Assembly: GCF_014651075.1 (NCBI RefSeq)
Contig: NZ_BMWE01000004.1
Location: 1-64,000 of the forward strand
DNA from: Streptomyces djakartensis
Lineage (GTDB): Bacteria; Actinomycetota; Actinomycetes; Streptomycetales; Streptomycetaceae
Direction of reading: 5' to 3'
Length of the DNA: 64,000 nucleotides
Shown here one piece after another: positions 35,214 to 43,540 of this stretch (the stretch's first letter is position 1; each line of letters begins with the position of its first letter). The notes beneath the pieces were generated by a model. The model did no database searches. It was not told where the DNA came from and saw nothing but the letters and a program-made list of their open reading frames with translations. A program made the translations under genes and the position numbers.

Positions 35214-35286
35214 GGGGCTATAGCTCAGTTGGTAGAGCGCCTGCATGGCATGCAGGAGGTCAGGAGTTCAATTCTCCTTAGCTCCA
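35214..35286 (+). tRNA. tRNA-Ala (anticodon GGC), copy 2
   Basis: Same 73-nt sequence as copy 1. The identity extends only a few bases outside the tRNA (GA upstream, C downstream), so the duplication is confined to the gene. No CCA encoded. Confidence 0.95.
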
Positions 35287-35296
35287 CAGAAGATGA

Positions 35297-35330
35297 GAAG
35301 GCGGGCCATCCGATCGGATGGCCCGCCTTC
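35297..35330 (+). terminator. 17-bp perfect palindromic terminator after tRNA-Ala copy 2
   Basis: Positions 35297-35313 are the exact reverse complement of 35314-35330, so there is no loop at all, followed by TTGT. It likely terminates the tRNA transcript. Confidence 0.8.
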
Positions 35331-35345
35331 TTGTCGCGTGTACGC

Positions 35346-35381
35346 GTACGGCGGGCTCCCCGGAAGGGGAGCCCGCCGTAC
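35346..35381 (-). terminator. Terminator of the NuoF-like operon
   Basis: Perfect 16-bp stem (35346-35361 with 35366-35381) with a GGAA loop, six bases past the stop of the minus-strand gene ending at 35388. Together with the palindrome at 35297 it insulates two convergent units. Confidence 0.8.
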
Positions 35382-35387
35382 GTATGC

Positions 35388-37001
35388 TCAGCGGCCGAGA
35401 GCGCGGCGGCCGCGGCCCTGGGACAGGACCGGGAGGTTGCGCGAGGAGGCGCCCTGGGAGCGTGTGTCCTCCTCGATGCGCAGCGCCAGCGCCGGGCAAC
35501 GGCGCACCGCGCGTAGAGCCTTGTCCTCGGCGTGCCGCGGCACCTTCGCCTGCGCCACGGTCGGGAAGCCGTCCGCGCCGAGCTGGAACACCTCGGGCAG
35601 CAGGTCCGCGCACAGGCCGTGGCCCCGGCACAGCGTCCAGTCGACGAAGATCTTCTGACGGCTGGGGCCGTTCTCCTCGGCCTCGCCGCCGCCCGGGATG
35701 CCCGTAGGGGCCCTGCCGCCCTCGAAGAGCGGCAGAACGCCCTCCACGCGCCGTCCGCAGCCGTTGCCGAGGACGTGGGCGGCCAGGTCGTCCGTGAACG
35801 CCTTGATGGTGGACTCCAGGAACATCGCGGAGCCGTCCGGGTGCGAGCACGCGCCGCGCCGCTTCACGTTCTTGGCGACCTGCTTGAGCGCCTCGAGGGC
35901 GGCCGGCCCGCCGCCGTTGAGGATGTCCTCCATGCCGCGCGCGGCGGCCGGCAGGCCGAGGTAGCAGGGGCCGCACTGGCCGGCGCTCTCCTCGGCCAGC
36001 CACTGGGCGACCCGCAGCGACTCGCCCAGCGGACAGGTGTCCTGACTGATCGGCAGGATCGCGCCGGCGCCCAGCGCGCCGCCCACCGCGTCCAGGGAGT
36101 TGCGGGAGACGATCGCCTCGTTGACCGTCGCCGCGTCGATCCACTTGCCGTGGTAACCGCCGGTGAGCACACCCTGCGGCACCGGCGGCGCACCGGCGAG
36201 CTGCAGGACGTAGCGCAGCGGCACGCCCGTCGGGACCTCGACGACCATGGGGCGGGCGACCGCCCCGGAGACCGTCAGCATGACGGTGCCCGGCTCGTCG
36301 TACAGGCCGGTGTTGCCGTAGCGCTCCGGGCCGATGCGGGCGGCGATGGCCAGCTGGGCGAAGGTCTCGGCGTTGGACAGCAGTGTGGGCGCGCCGCCCA
36401 CGCCGTTCTGCGAGGCGCTGACCTTGCGGCCCGGCGGGACGGCCGGGCCGCCGTCGATCGAGCGGATCAGCGACGCCGCGGCACCGGTGACCATCCGGAT
36501 CGGATTGCGCTGCACGCGCGCCCGCAGTGCCGACCGGCGGCCGTTGCTGAGGCCGCGTTCGGCGAGCGCGGCCTCCATGGAGCGCTGTGTGGACTCCCGG
36601 GTGACCCCCACCACGAGCGTGCGGGCACCCAGCGCCTCGGCGCACAGCAGCGCGCCGTCCAGGATCAGATGCGGGGCACGGTTGATCAGCACCGTGTCCT
36701 TGCGGCAGGCCGGCTCGTCCTCGCTTCCGTTGACGACGACGACCGGCCGGACGCCGCGCTTGATCGCCGCCTCGGCGACCGAGCGCAGCTTCTTGTGGAA
36801 GGGGAAGCCCGCGCCGCCGCGGCCCTTGAGGTTGATGCGTTCGGCGAGCTGCGCGAGCTGCTCGCCGCCCATCGGCTCGAGCGGCCCGTGCACCTTCAGG
36901 TGCATGGGCAGATCGAGCCGATCGACAAGGTCGAAGCCGGACGTGAGCTGAGGAAGGCCGACGACTCGGACTTCGGGTACGTCAGGCAAAGCCTCGTTCA
37001 C
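35388..37001 (-). CDS. NuoF-like NADH-binding flavoprotein fused to a ferredoxin
   Basis: 537 residues. The N-terminal FMN/NADH domain is of the complex I 51-kDa type (GRGGAGFPFHKKL, VVNGSEDEPACRKDTVL), followed by an SLBB segment (PTGVPLRYVL) and the NuoF cluster domain. The cluster motif reads ESAGQCGPCYLG with a later GACSHPDG, so the first of the usual four cysteines is Ala. The C-terminal ~90 residues are a ferredoxin of the CxxHxxC type (CRGHGLC ... CPALAL), as in small actinobacterial single-cluster ferredoxins. It is not part of a nuo operon and is translationally coupled (GTGA overlap) to a membrane cytochrome gene upstream. Predicted NADH-dependent electron donor; acceptor unknown. 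Confidence 0.85.
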   Translation of the reverse strand: MNEALPDVPEVRVVGLPQLTSGFDLVDRLDLPMHLKVHGPLEPMGGEQLAQLAERINLKGRGGAGFPFHKKLRSVAEAAIKRGVRPVVVVNGSEDEPACRKDTVLINRAPHLILDGALLCAEALGARTLVVGVTRESTQRSMEAALAERGLSNGRRSALRARVQRNPIRMVTGAAASLIRSIDGGPAVPPGRKVSASQNGVGGAPTLLSNAETFAQLAIAARIGPERYGNTGLYDEPGTVMLTVSGAVARPMVVEVPTGVPLRYVLQLAGAPPVPQGVLTGGYHGKWIDAATVNEAIVSRNSLDAVGGALGAGAILPISQDTCPLGESLRVAQWLAEESAGQCGPCYLGLPAAARGMEDILNGGGPAALEALKQVAKNVKRRGACSHPDGSAMFLESTIKAFTDDLAAHVLGNGCGRRVEGVLPLFEGGRAPTGIPGGGEAEENGPSRQKIFVDWTLCRGHGLCADLLPEVFQLGADGFPTVAQAKVPRHAEDKALRAVRRCPALALRIEEDTRSQGASSRNLPVLSQGRGRRALGR

Positions 37002-38260
37002 TTAAAGCCTCCGGAAGGCGTGTTCCAAGGTTCGCCCGATCCCGGAGCGTCGAAGTCATAGGACGCACCGGGCGTTGTTTCAGTGGCGGGACCGCTGTTG
37101 TACGTGTCGTTCGGGTAGTACGTGTCGTAGACGGCGTTCGTCTCACTCGTGTCGTACACGTCACTCGATCCATAGCCGGAAGCGCCTGGAGTGCCATAGC
37201 CCGGGATGCTTTGTCCGGTGTCCTGCAGGGGGTTGTAGGGCGGGATGTTGAAGCCCGTGTCCTGCAGCGGGTCGTAGGCCGACGGCGGCGCCTCGCCGAC
37301 CGGAGGCGGGGACGGGATCGGCCAGTTGCCCGAGGTGCTGGAGGGGCCGTCCACGGTCGGGATGGTCTGGGTCGGCTGCATGTCCAGCGGCAGCTCCGTG
37401 CGGGTGGTCGGCCCCGGTGCGAAGGCCTGGTCCTGGGACGGGCCCGACACGGCCCGGTAGGCGGCCGCGAAGCCGTTCGCGGGCTCCTTGGCCGTGGCGC
37501 GTTCCGCCTTCTCGAACAGCGGGCCCCTCGGGGAAGCGGTGGCGCCCGCGGCGGCTCCCCGGCTCTCGTATCCGGGCAGGGCCGAGCCGGCGGCCGCCCG
37601 GGAGCGGCTCTCCTCCAGGTCCCTGATGGCCTGGCTCTCCCCGGCGCCGATGAGCCCGGTCAGCTTGTCGGTGACCTTGCGCTTGACCTGGCGGGGAGCG
37701 GCGCGCAGGGCGAGGGCTCCGGCCACTCCGGCCACGGACAGGCCGTACAGGATGACGAAGATCGGCTTGGCCGCGCGACCCGCGTAGAGTCCGTGGATCA
37801 GGGCGGCGCACCAGGCCGGATAGGCCAGCATGTGCATGGCCCGCCAGCGGGCCGCGACGGGCGCGGGGGACGCGAAGCGGTTGCGCAGCACGCCCGTGAC
37901 GCCCACGAAGATCATGAGCATGCTGGCGACGGTGCCGAGGCCGATCAGGAACGACCGGCCCGTGACCATCTCGTCGTCGGTGAGGGCCAGCCCGAAGGGG
38001 ACGATGGCGGCCACCCAGGTGGTGTGTTCCAGGGCCAGCTTCACGCCGATGTGCACCAGCAGGAAGACGATCGAGGCGACCGCCGTGGTCCGGTGCACGG
38101 CCTGCGCCAGGATGCGCCTGCGGGTGTCGAGCAGGACCCGGTCCTGGGCGACCAGCCCCCAGATCACCGAGCAGGAGAGGCATACGAGGGCCAGCACGCC
38201 GGCGCCGAAGTTGAGGAACTCGGCGAACGAGTCGTCCGCGGTGGAGTCGTTTGGGTTCAC
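36998..38260 (-). CDS. Ferric-reductase-like transmembrane cytochrome with Pro/Tyr-rich tail
   Basis: 420 residues. Five or six hydrophobic helices occupy the first ~190 residues, with paired histidines in facing helices (AVHRTTAVASIVFLLVH; RAMHMLAYP and AALIHGLYAG), the pattern for heme b in ferric-reductase-like or b561-like domains. The remaining ~230 residues are a disordered cytoplasmic tail with repeats DPLQDTGFNIPPY / NPLQDTGQSIPGY. GTG 38260 is chosen because GGGGAGG lies 6 bp upstream; a GTG at 38275 is also in frame. It lacks its own FAD/NAD domain, which the downstream NuoF-like gene would supply. Probable transmembrane electron-transfer pair. Confidence 0.82.
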   Translation of the reverse strand: MNPNDSTADDSFAEFLNFGAGVLALVCLSCSVIWGLVAQDRVLLDTRRRILAQAVHRTTAVASIVFLLVHIGVKLALEHTTWVAAIVPFGLALTDDEMVTGRSFLIGLGTVASMLMIFVGVTGVLRNRFASPAPVAARWRAMHMLAYPAWCAALIHGLYAGRAAKPIFVILYGLSVAGVAGALALRAAPRQVKRKVTDKLTGLIGAGESQAIRDLEESRSRAAAGSALPGYESRGAAAGATASPRGPLFEKAERATAKEPANGFAAAYRAVSGPSQDQAFAPGPTTRTELPLDMQPTQTIPTVDGPSSTSGNWPIPSPPPVGEAPPSAYDPLQDTGFNIPPYNPLQDTGQSIPGYGTPGASGYGSSDVYDTSETNAVYDTYYPNDTYNSGPATETTPGASYDFDAPGSGEPWNTPSGGFK

Positions 38261-38560
38261 GACCGGCCTCCCCACATCCCGGCGACCGGATGTAGCGAGC
38301 TGTTACTGCGATGAGGGTTCATGGGGGCAACTCCGAGCGGTTCGGGAAAGCGGTCCCGCTGCCGCACTCTAAACGGAGCCATACCGATGGGTACGAGGTT
38401 TGAGTTATTGCGTTGTTATCAAGAGACAATGTGCTTGTTGTGATGTCCCTTAGTGACTATTACGCGAAGTAACCTTTGACCATGGTTCAGCTTTTCGGGT
38501 ACCGGGTGGCCCTCGCGGAGCGCCTCGCGGCGCGCTGAGGGCCTGCGGTACCCTATCGCC
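38261..38560. promoter_or_regulatory. Divergent promoter region between the cytochrome and leuS
   Basis: A 300-bp region with an AT-rich island at about 38395-38490, unusual for this genome. It contains TTGACC (38476-38481) facing leuS and a TACCCT (38549-38554) placed 6 bp before the leuS leader ATG. It must contain start sites for both divergent transcripts. The exact promoters are inference. Confidence 0.4.
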
Positions 38561-38599
38561 ATGCGTGCCGTACGCCTTCTGCTTAGCGGGCCGCGCTGA
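38561..38599 (+). CDS. leuS leader peptide with three consecutive Leu codons
   Basis: ATG 38561 to TGA 38599 encodes the 12-residue peptide [12 protein letters not shown]. The codons CTT-CTG-CTT (38576-38584) are in a row. No ribosome-binding site precedes the ATG, but a TACCCT -10-like element ends 6 bp upstream, so the peptide could be translated from a leaderless transcript. It lies directly before a hairpin and a terminator upstream of leuS. The leader is expected to sense charged leucyl-tRNA. I recall that attenuators of this type have been predicted upstream of actinobacterial leuS. Confidence 0.7.
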   Translation: MRAVRLLLSGPR

Positions 38600-38671
38600 T
38601 CAGTCCCGGCCACCGGGCGAGCCGAGTGGCCGGAGTCAGCGCGGCGTCCCCTCCTGTGCGAGGGGATTTTT
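38590..38671 (+). promoter_or_regulatory. leuS attenuator: leader hairpin plus intrinsic terminator
   Basis: Stem GCCGCGCTGA (38590-38599, containing the leader stop codon) pairs perfectly with 38636-38645. Inside it, CCGGCCAC (38606-38613) pairs with 38626-38633. The terminator TCCCCTC (38647-38653) pairs with 38660-38666, followed by TTTTT. A ribosome stalled at the leucine codons would mask the first arm. A competing antiterminator pairing was not identified with confidence. No T-box signature is present, so classic translation-coupled attenuation is favoured. Confidence 0.65.
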
Positions 38672-38726
38672 CGTTTCACGAACCCCACAGCCGCAGGCAG
38701 AGACGATCGATGGAGCTTTGAGGATC

Positions 38727-41609
38727 ATGAGCGAGACGAACCCCGCTGCCGCTTCCGAGGTGGCAGCGCCGCACCGCTACACGGCCGCCATGGCAGCCGA
38801 GATCGAGGCACGCTGGCAGGACTTCTGGGACGCCGACGGCACCTACGCCGCGCCCAACCCGAAGGGTGACCTGGCGGGCGACCCGGGGATCGCCGCGCGG
38901 CCCAAGAAGTTCATCATGGACATGTTCCCGTACCCCTCCGGCGCGGGCCTGCACGTCGGTCACCCCCTGGGCTACATCGCCACCGACGTCTTCGCCCGCT
39001 TCCAGCGGATGACCGGGCACAACGTCCTGCACACCCTCGGCTTCGACGCCTTCGGCCTGCCCGCGGAGCAGTACGCGGTGCAGACCGGCACGCACCCGCG
39101 TGTGTCCACCGAGGCCAACATGGAGAACATGAAGTCCCAGCTGCGCCGGCTGGGACTGGGCCACGACAAGCGCCGGTCGTTCGCCACGATCGACCCGGAC
39201 TACTACAAGTGGACCCAGTGGATCTTCCTGCAGATCTTCAACTCCTGGTACGACCACGAGGCGAAAAAGGCCCGTCCGATCTCCGAACTGGTCGCCCGGT
39301 TCGAGTCCGGTGAGCGGCCCGTACCGGGCCACACGCGGGCGTGGAGCGAGCTGACCGAGGCCGAGAAGGCCGACGTCCTGGGCGAGTTCCGGCTGGCCTA
39401 CGCCTCCGACGCGCCGGTCAACTGGTGCCCCGGGCTGGGCACCGTGCTGGCCAACGAGGAGGTCACCGCCGAGGGCCGCTCCGAGCGCGGCAACTTCCCG
39501 GTCTTCAAGGCCAAGCTGCGCCAGTGGAACATGCGCATCACCGCCTACGCCGACCGGCTGCTGGAGGACCTGGACGCGCTGGACTGGCCCGAGGCCATCA
39601 AGCTGCAGCAGCGCAACTGGATCGGCCGCTCCGAGGGCGCCCGGGTCGACTTCCCCATCGACGGCGAGCGCATCACCGTCTTCACCACCCGCCCCGACAC
39701 CCTGTTCGGCGCCACCTACATGGTGCTGGCGCCCGAGCACCCGCTGGTGGAGAAGTTCACACCGGACGCCTGGCCCGAGGGCACCCACGACGTCTGGACC
39801 GGCGGTCACGCGACCCCGGCCGAGGCCGTCGCCGCCTACCGCGCCCAGGCCGCCTCCAAGTCCGACGTCGAGCGCCAGGCCGAGGCCAAGGACAAGACCG
39901 GCGTCTTCATCGGCTCGTACGCGACCAACCCGGTCAACGGCGAGCAGATCCCGGTCTTCATCGCCGACTACGTGCTGATGGGCTACGGCACCGGCGCGAT
40001 CATGGCCGTCCCGGCCGGTGACCAGCGGGACTTCGAGTTCGCGCGCGCCTTCGAGCTGCCGGTCCACTGCATCGTCGAGCCGACCGACGGCCGCGGCACG
40101 GACACCGCCACCTGGGAGAGCGCCTTCGCGTCGCACGACGCGAGGATCATCAACTCGTCGAACGACGAGGTCAGCCTGGACGGCCTGGGCGTCGCCGAGG
40201 CCAAGGCGCGCATCACCGAATGGCTGGAGAACAAGGGCATCGGCGAAGGCACCGTCAACTTCCGTCTGCGTGACTGGCTGTTCAGCCGCCAGCGCTACTG
40301 GGGCGAGCCCTTCCCGATCGTCTACGACGAGGACGGCATCGCCCACGCGCTGCCCGAGTCGATGCTGCCGCTGGAACTGCCCGAGGTCGAGGACTACTCG
40401 CCGCGCACCTTCGACCCGGACGACGCCGACACCCAGCCCGAGACGCCGCTGTCGCGCAACGAGGACTGGGTCAACGTGACGCTGGACCTGGGCGACGGGC
40501 CGAAGAAGTACCGCCGCGAGACCAACACCATGCCCAACTGGGCCGGTTCCTGCTGGTACGAGCTGCGCTACCTGGACCCGCACAACAGCGAGAAGCTGGT
40601 CGACCCGGAGATCGAGCAGTACTGGATGGGCCCGCGCGAGGGTATGCCACACGGCGGCGTCGACCTGTACGTCGGCGGGGCCGAGCACGCCGTGCTGCAC
40701 CTGCTGTACGCGCGCTTCTGGTCCAAGGTGCTGTTCGACCTGGGACACGTCTCCTCGGCCGAGCCGTTCCACAAGCTGTTCAACCAGGGCATGATCCAGG
40801 CCTACGTGTACCGCGACAGCCGTGGCATCGCGGTGCCGGCCGCCGAGGTGGAGGAGCGCGACGGCGCCTACTACTACCAGGGCGAGAAGGTCTCCCGGCT
40901 GCTGGGCAAGATGGGCAAGTCGCTGAAGAACGCCGTCACCCCGGACGAGATCTGCGAGGAGTACGGCGCCGACACGCTGCGCCTGTACGAGATGGCGATG
41001 GGCCCGCTGGACGTCTCCCGGCCCTGGGACACGCGCGCGGTGGTCGGCCAGTTCCGGCTGCTGCAGCGGCTGTGGCGCAACATCGTCGACGAGGCCACCG
41101 GCGAGGTGACCGTCGTCGACGTCGAGGAGGCCGACATCGACGGGGAGACGCTGCGCGCCCTGCACAAGGCCATCGACGGGGTGCGCGGCGACCTGGAGGG
41201 CATGCGGTTCAACACCGCCATCGCCAAGGTCACCGAGCTGAACAACCACCTGACCAAGGCCGGCGGGGCCGTGCCGCGCTCCGTGGCCGAGCCGCTGGTG
41301 CTGATGGTCGCGCCGCTGGCCCCGCACATCGCCGAGGAGCTGTGGCGCAGGCTGGGTCACGAGGACTCGGTGGTGCACCAGGCCTTCCCGGTGGCCGACC
41401 CGGCGTACGTGGTCGACGAGACCGTGACATGTGTGGTGCAGGTCAAGGGCAAGGTGAAGGCGCGCCTGGAGGTCTCGCCGTCCGTCTCCGACGAGGAGCT
41501 GGAGAAGGTCGCGCTGGCCGACGAGAAGGTCGTCGCCGCGCTGGGCGGGGCCGGGATCCGGAAGGTGATCGTGCGGGCCCCCAAGCTGGTGAACATCGTC
41601 CCCGCGTGA
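38727..41609 (+). CDS. leuS: Leucyl-tRNA synthetase
   Basis: Class I synthetase that charges tRNA-Leu, 960 residues. The HIGH motif is His76-Val-Gly-His79 in [16 protein letters not shown]. The editing (CP1) domain follows in the middle of the protein (for example [20 protein letters not shown]). The KMSKS motif is Lys728-Met-Gly-Lys-Ser732, and the anticodon-binding and C-terminal domains follow, ending [14 protein letters not shown]. The start is ATG 38727, just downstream of the attenuator. An insertion of ~20 residues in the N-terminal part is typical of actinobacteria. Confidence 0.98.
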   Translation: MSETNPAAASEVAAPHRYTAAMAAEIEARWQDFWDADGTYAAPNPKGDLAGDPGIAARPKKFIMDMFPYPSGAGLHVGHPLGYIATDVFARFQRMTGHNVLHTLGFDAFGLPAEQYAVQTGTHPRVSTEANMENMKSQLRRLGLGHDKRRSFATIDPDYYKWTQWIFLQIFNSWYDHEAKKARPISELVARFESGERPVPGHTRAWSELTEAEKADVLGEFRLAYASDAPVNWCPGLGTVLANEEVTAEGRSERGNFPVFKAKLRQWNMRITAYADRLLEDLDALDWPEAIKLQQRNWIGRSEGARVDFPIDGERITVFTTRPDTLFGATYMVLAPEHPLVEKFTPDAWPEGTHDVWTGGHATPAEAVAAYRAQAASKSDVERQAEAKDKTGVFIGSYATNPVNGEQIPVFIADYVLMGYGTGAIMAVPAGDQRDFEFARAFELPVHCIVEPTDGRGTDTATWESAFASHDARIINSSNDEVSLDGLGVAEAKARITEWLENKGIGEGTVNFRLRDWLFSRQRYWGEPFPIVYDEDGIAHALPESMLPLELPEVEDYSPRTFDPDDADTQPETPLSRNEDWVNVTLDLGDGPKKYRRETNTMPNWAGSCWYELRYLDPHNSEKLVDPEIEQYWMGPREGMPHGGVDLYVGGAEHAVLHLLYARFWSKVLFDLGHVSSAEPFHKLFNQGMIQAYVYRDSRGIAVPAAEVEERDGAYYYQGEKVSRLLGKMGKSLKNAVTPDEICEEYGADTLRLYEMAMGPLDVSRPWDTRAVVGQFRLLQRLWRNIVDEATGEVTVVDVEEADIDGETLRALHKAIDGVRGDLEGMRFNTAIAKVTELNNHLTKAGGAVPRSVAEPLVLMVAPLAPHIAEELWRRLGHEDSVVHQAFPVADPAYVVDETVTCVVQVKGKVKARLEVSPSVSDEELEKVALADEKVVAALGGAGIRKVIVRAPKLVNIVPA

Positions 41610-41767
41610 CCGCGAGGGGTTCGGGCCGCCATCAGGGTGACCCCCGAGTGATCCCCTAGTGGTCCTCTACGGGCAGGTTCGGGGTTTTTCTGGAACTCCG
41701 GGCCTGCCTGTTGCGTTTACCGTGGAGAGTGACGTGAGGTGGGCCGGGACGCCCTGAGGAGGAGCCC

Positions 41768-42502
41768 GTGGAAGCAGTGATCGCAGTGTTCGCCCTGCTC
41801 GTCGTCCTCTTCGTGGTGCTCGGCGCCTACGCCACGGTGAAGGTCGTCGGTGCCGCGAAGCGCAGCGCCGACCGCCACATCACGCAGGCGCGCCGCACGG
41901 TCGAGGACCACACCCTGAGGGCCAAGGCCTTCGCCCAGCCCGGCGCCGCGGGCGAACTCGCCCAGCTCCGGCTGAAACTGCGCACCTCCATGCGTGCCAC
42001 CCAGGACGCGCTGCACGCGGCCGTCGCCGAGGACGAGTCCCTGAGGGAGTCCGTCGGCCTCTTCGAACGGCTCAGCGTGCGCGGACACGAGCTGGACGAC
42101 GAGCTGAAGCGCCTGGAGTCCGAGCCGAACCGGGCGGCACTGTCCGAGCGGCTGCCCGAGCTGCGGCAACGCACCGAGCGCATCACGGAGTCGGCGGACG
42201 CGCTGCGCTGGGCGGCCCGCGACCGCGCCCGCCGCTTCGCCCAGGACGACCTGGACACGCTCAGCACCCAGATCGACGTGGAGGCCGGCGCGCTGCGGCA
42301 CTGGACGACGACGGACTCGGAGACGGTCTCGCCGTCATGGCCCGAGGCCCCCGCCGCCGGTGCCGCCACGGCCGGGCAGACCTGGCCGGAGACCGCGCGG
42401 TCCGGCCAGGCGCAGGAGCCGGCCCGGCCCGCCATCACCCCGCCGGGGCCGCGTCCCACCTACCCGTGGCAGAAGAAGCCCCGCCCCGAGAGCACCACTT
42501 GA
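41768..42502 (+). CDS. Membrane-anchored coiled-coil protein
   Basis: 244 residues. An N-terminal signal-anchor helix (VIAVFALLVVLFVVLGAYA, residues ~4-22) is followed by a long charged helical region (~35-185, ELAQLRLKLRTSMRATQDAL, VRGHELDDELKRLESEP) that looks coiled-coil, then a Pro/Ala-rich tail. GTG 41768 follows GAGGAGG. I do not recognise a named family. It is likely a cytoplasmic-facing or cortical structural protein. It lies between leuS and a DegV gene in the actinobacterial order. Confidence 0.8.
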   Translation: MEAVIAVFALLVVLFVVLGAYATVKVVGAAKRSADRHITQARRTVEDHTLRAKAFAQPGAAGELAQLRLKLRTSMRATQDALHAAVAEDESLRESVGLFERLSVRGHELDDELKRLESEPNRAALSERLPELRQRTERITESADALRWAARDRARRFAQDDLDTLSTQIDVEAGALRHWTTTDSETVSPSWPEAPAAGAATAGQTWPETARSGQAQEPARPAITPPGPRPTYPWQKKPRPESTT

Positions 42503-42574
42503 TCGGCCACTCGCGGCACGGGGGAGCCGGGGCCGGGCTGCCACATGAGCGCTACGGCAGGTAACCTCCAGCAC

Positions 42575-43420
42575 ATGTCCCGCCATGTCGCGATCGTCAC
42601 CGATTCAACGGCCTACCTGCCGGCCCGGACGATGGAGCGCCACGGCATCACCGCGGTACCTCTGACCGTGGTCCTCGGCGACCGGGCGCTGGAGGAGGGC
42701 ACCGAGATCTCGACCCGCGCGCTCGCCCAGGCTTTGCAGAAGCGGCGCCCGGTGACGACCTCGCGGCCCAGTCCCGCGGTCTTCGAGGAGACGTACCGCA
42801 AGGTCGCCGAGTCCGGTGCCACCGGCATCGTCTCCCTCCATCTCTCCGCCGAGCTCTCCGGCACCTATGACGCGGCCGTGGTGGCCGCGCGGCGGTCTCC
42901 GGTGCCGGTACGGGTGGTGGACACCGGCGTGATCGCGATGGCGCTCGGCTTCTGCGCGCTCGCCGCGGCGGAGACGGCTCAGGCGGGCGCAACGGTGGAC
43001 GAGGCCGTCTCCGCAGCCGAGAAGCGGGCCGCGGGCACGTCCGCCTACTTCTACGTCGACACCCTCGACTACCTGCGGCGGGGCGGCCGCATCGGTGCCG
43101 CGCAGGCCCTGCTGGGATCGGCGCTCGCGGTGAAGCCGCTGCTGCAACTGGCCGACGGCCGTATCGAACCGCTGGAGAAGGTGCGGACCGCGTCGAAGGC
43201 CATCGCCCGGCTCGAGGAGATCGCGGCCGACCGCGCGGGCGGCGCCCAGGTCGACGTCGCGGTCCACCATCTCGCCGCCCCGGACCGGGCGTCGGCCCTC
43301 GCCGACCGGTTGCGGAGGCGGGTGTCAGGGCTGGCCGACCTGCATGTCAGCGAGGTCGGTGCGGTGATCGGGGCGCATACGGGACCCGGGTTGCTGGGCG
43401 TGGTGGTTTCACTGAGGTGA
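42575..43420 (+). CDS. DegV family fatty-acid-binding protein
   Basis: 281-residue FakB/DegV-type protein, which binds a fatty acid and presents it to a fatty-acid kinase. The sequence starts HVAIVTDSTAYLPARTM and contains TSRPSPAVFEETY, HLSAELSGTYDAAVVAA, VVDTGVIAMALGF and DYLRRGGRIGAAQALLG, all family features. ATG 42575 is favoured as it gives the usual start; ATG 42545 would add 10 residues. No FakA-type kinase gene is visible in this window. Confidence 0.9.
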   Translation: MSRHVAIVTDSTAYLPARTMERHGITAVPLTVVLGDRALEEGTEISTRALAQALQKRRPVTTSRPSPAVFEETYRKVAESGATGIVSLHLSAELSGTYDAAVVAARRSPVPVRVVDTGVIAMALGFCALAAAETAQAGATVDEAVSAAEKRAAGTSAYFYVDTLDYLRRGGRIGAAQALLGSALAVKPLLQLADGRIEPLEKVRTASKAIARLEEIAADRAGGAQVDVAVHHLAAPDRASALADRLRRRVSGLADLHVSEVGAVIGAHTGPGLLGVVVSLR

Positions 43421-43540
43421 ACGGGCCGCCGCGGGCACCGCTCACCCGTGTGGGTGGGCGGGTTGTCCACAAGTGGAGCGCTGTCCCCGGGAATTGACCA
43501 AGATCATCGCGAGTGGGCCGATGTGGCCGATCCTCGTCGC

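Noticed and set aside
35388-37001. Annotation as complex I subunit NuoF
   Set aside because: There is no nuo operon, the cluster motif lacks a cysteine, and a ferredoxin domain is fused at the C terminus.
38561-38700. T-box riboswitch for leuS
   Set aside because: The AGGGTGG core and specifier-loop structure are missing; a leucine-rich leader peptide explains the region better.
38676-41378. A 900-codon frame on the minus strand
   Set aside because: It is the antisense shadow of leuS; composition is repetitive (Val, Gly, Asp, Arg) and no domain is visible.
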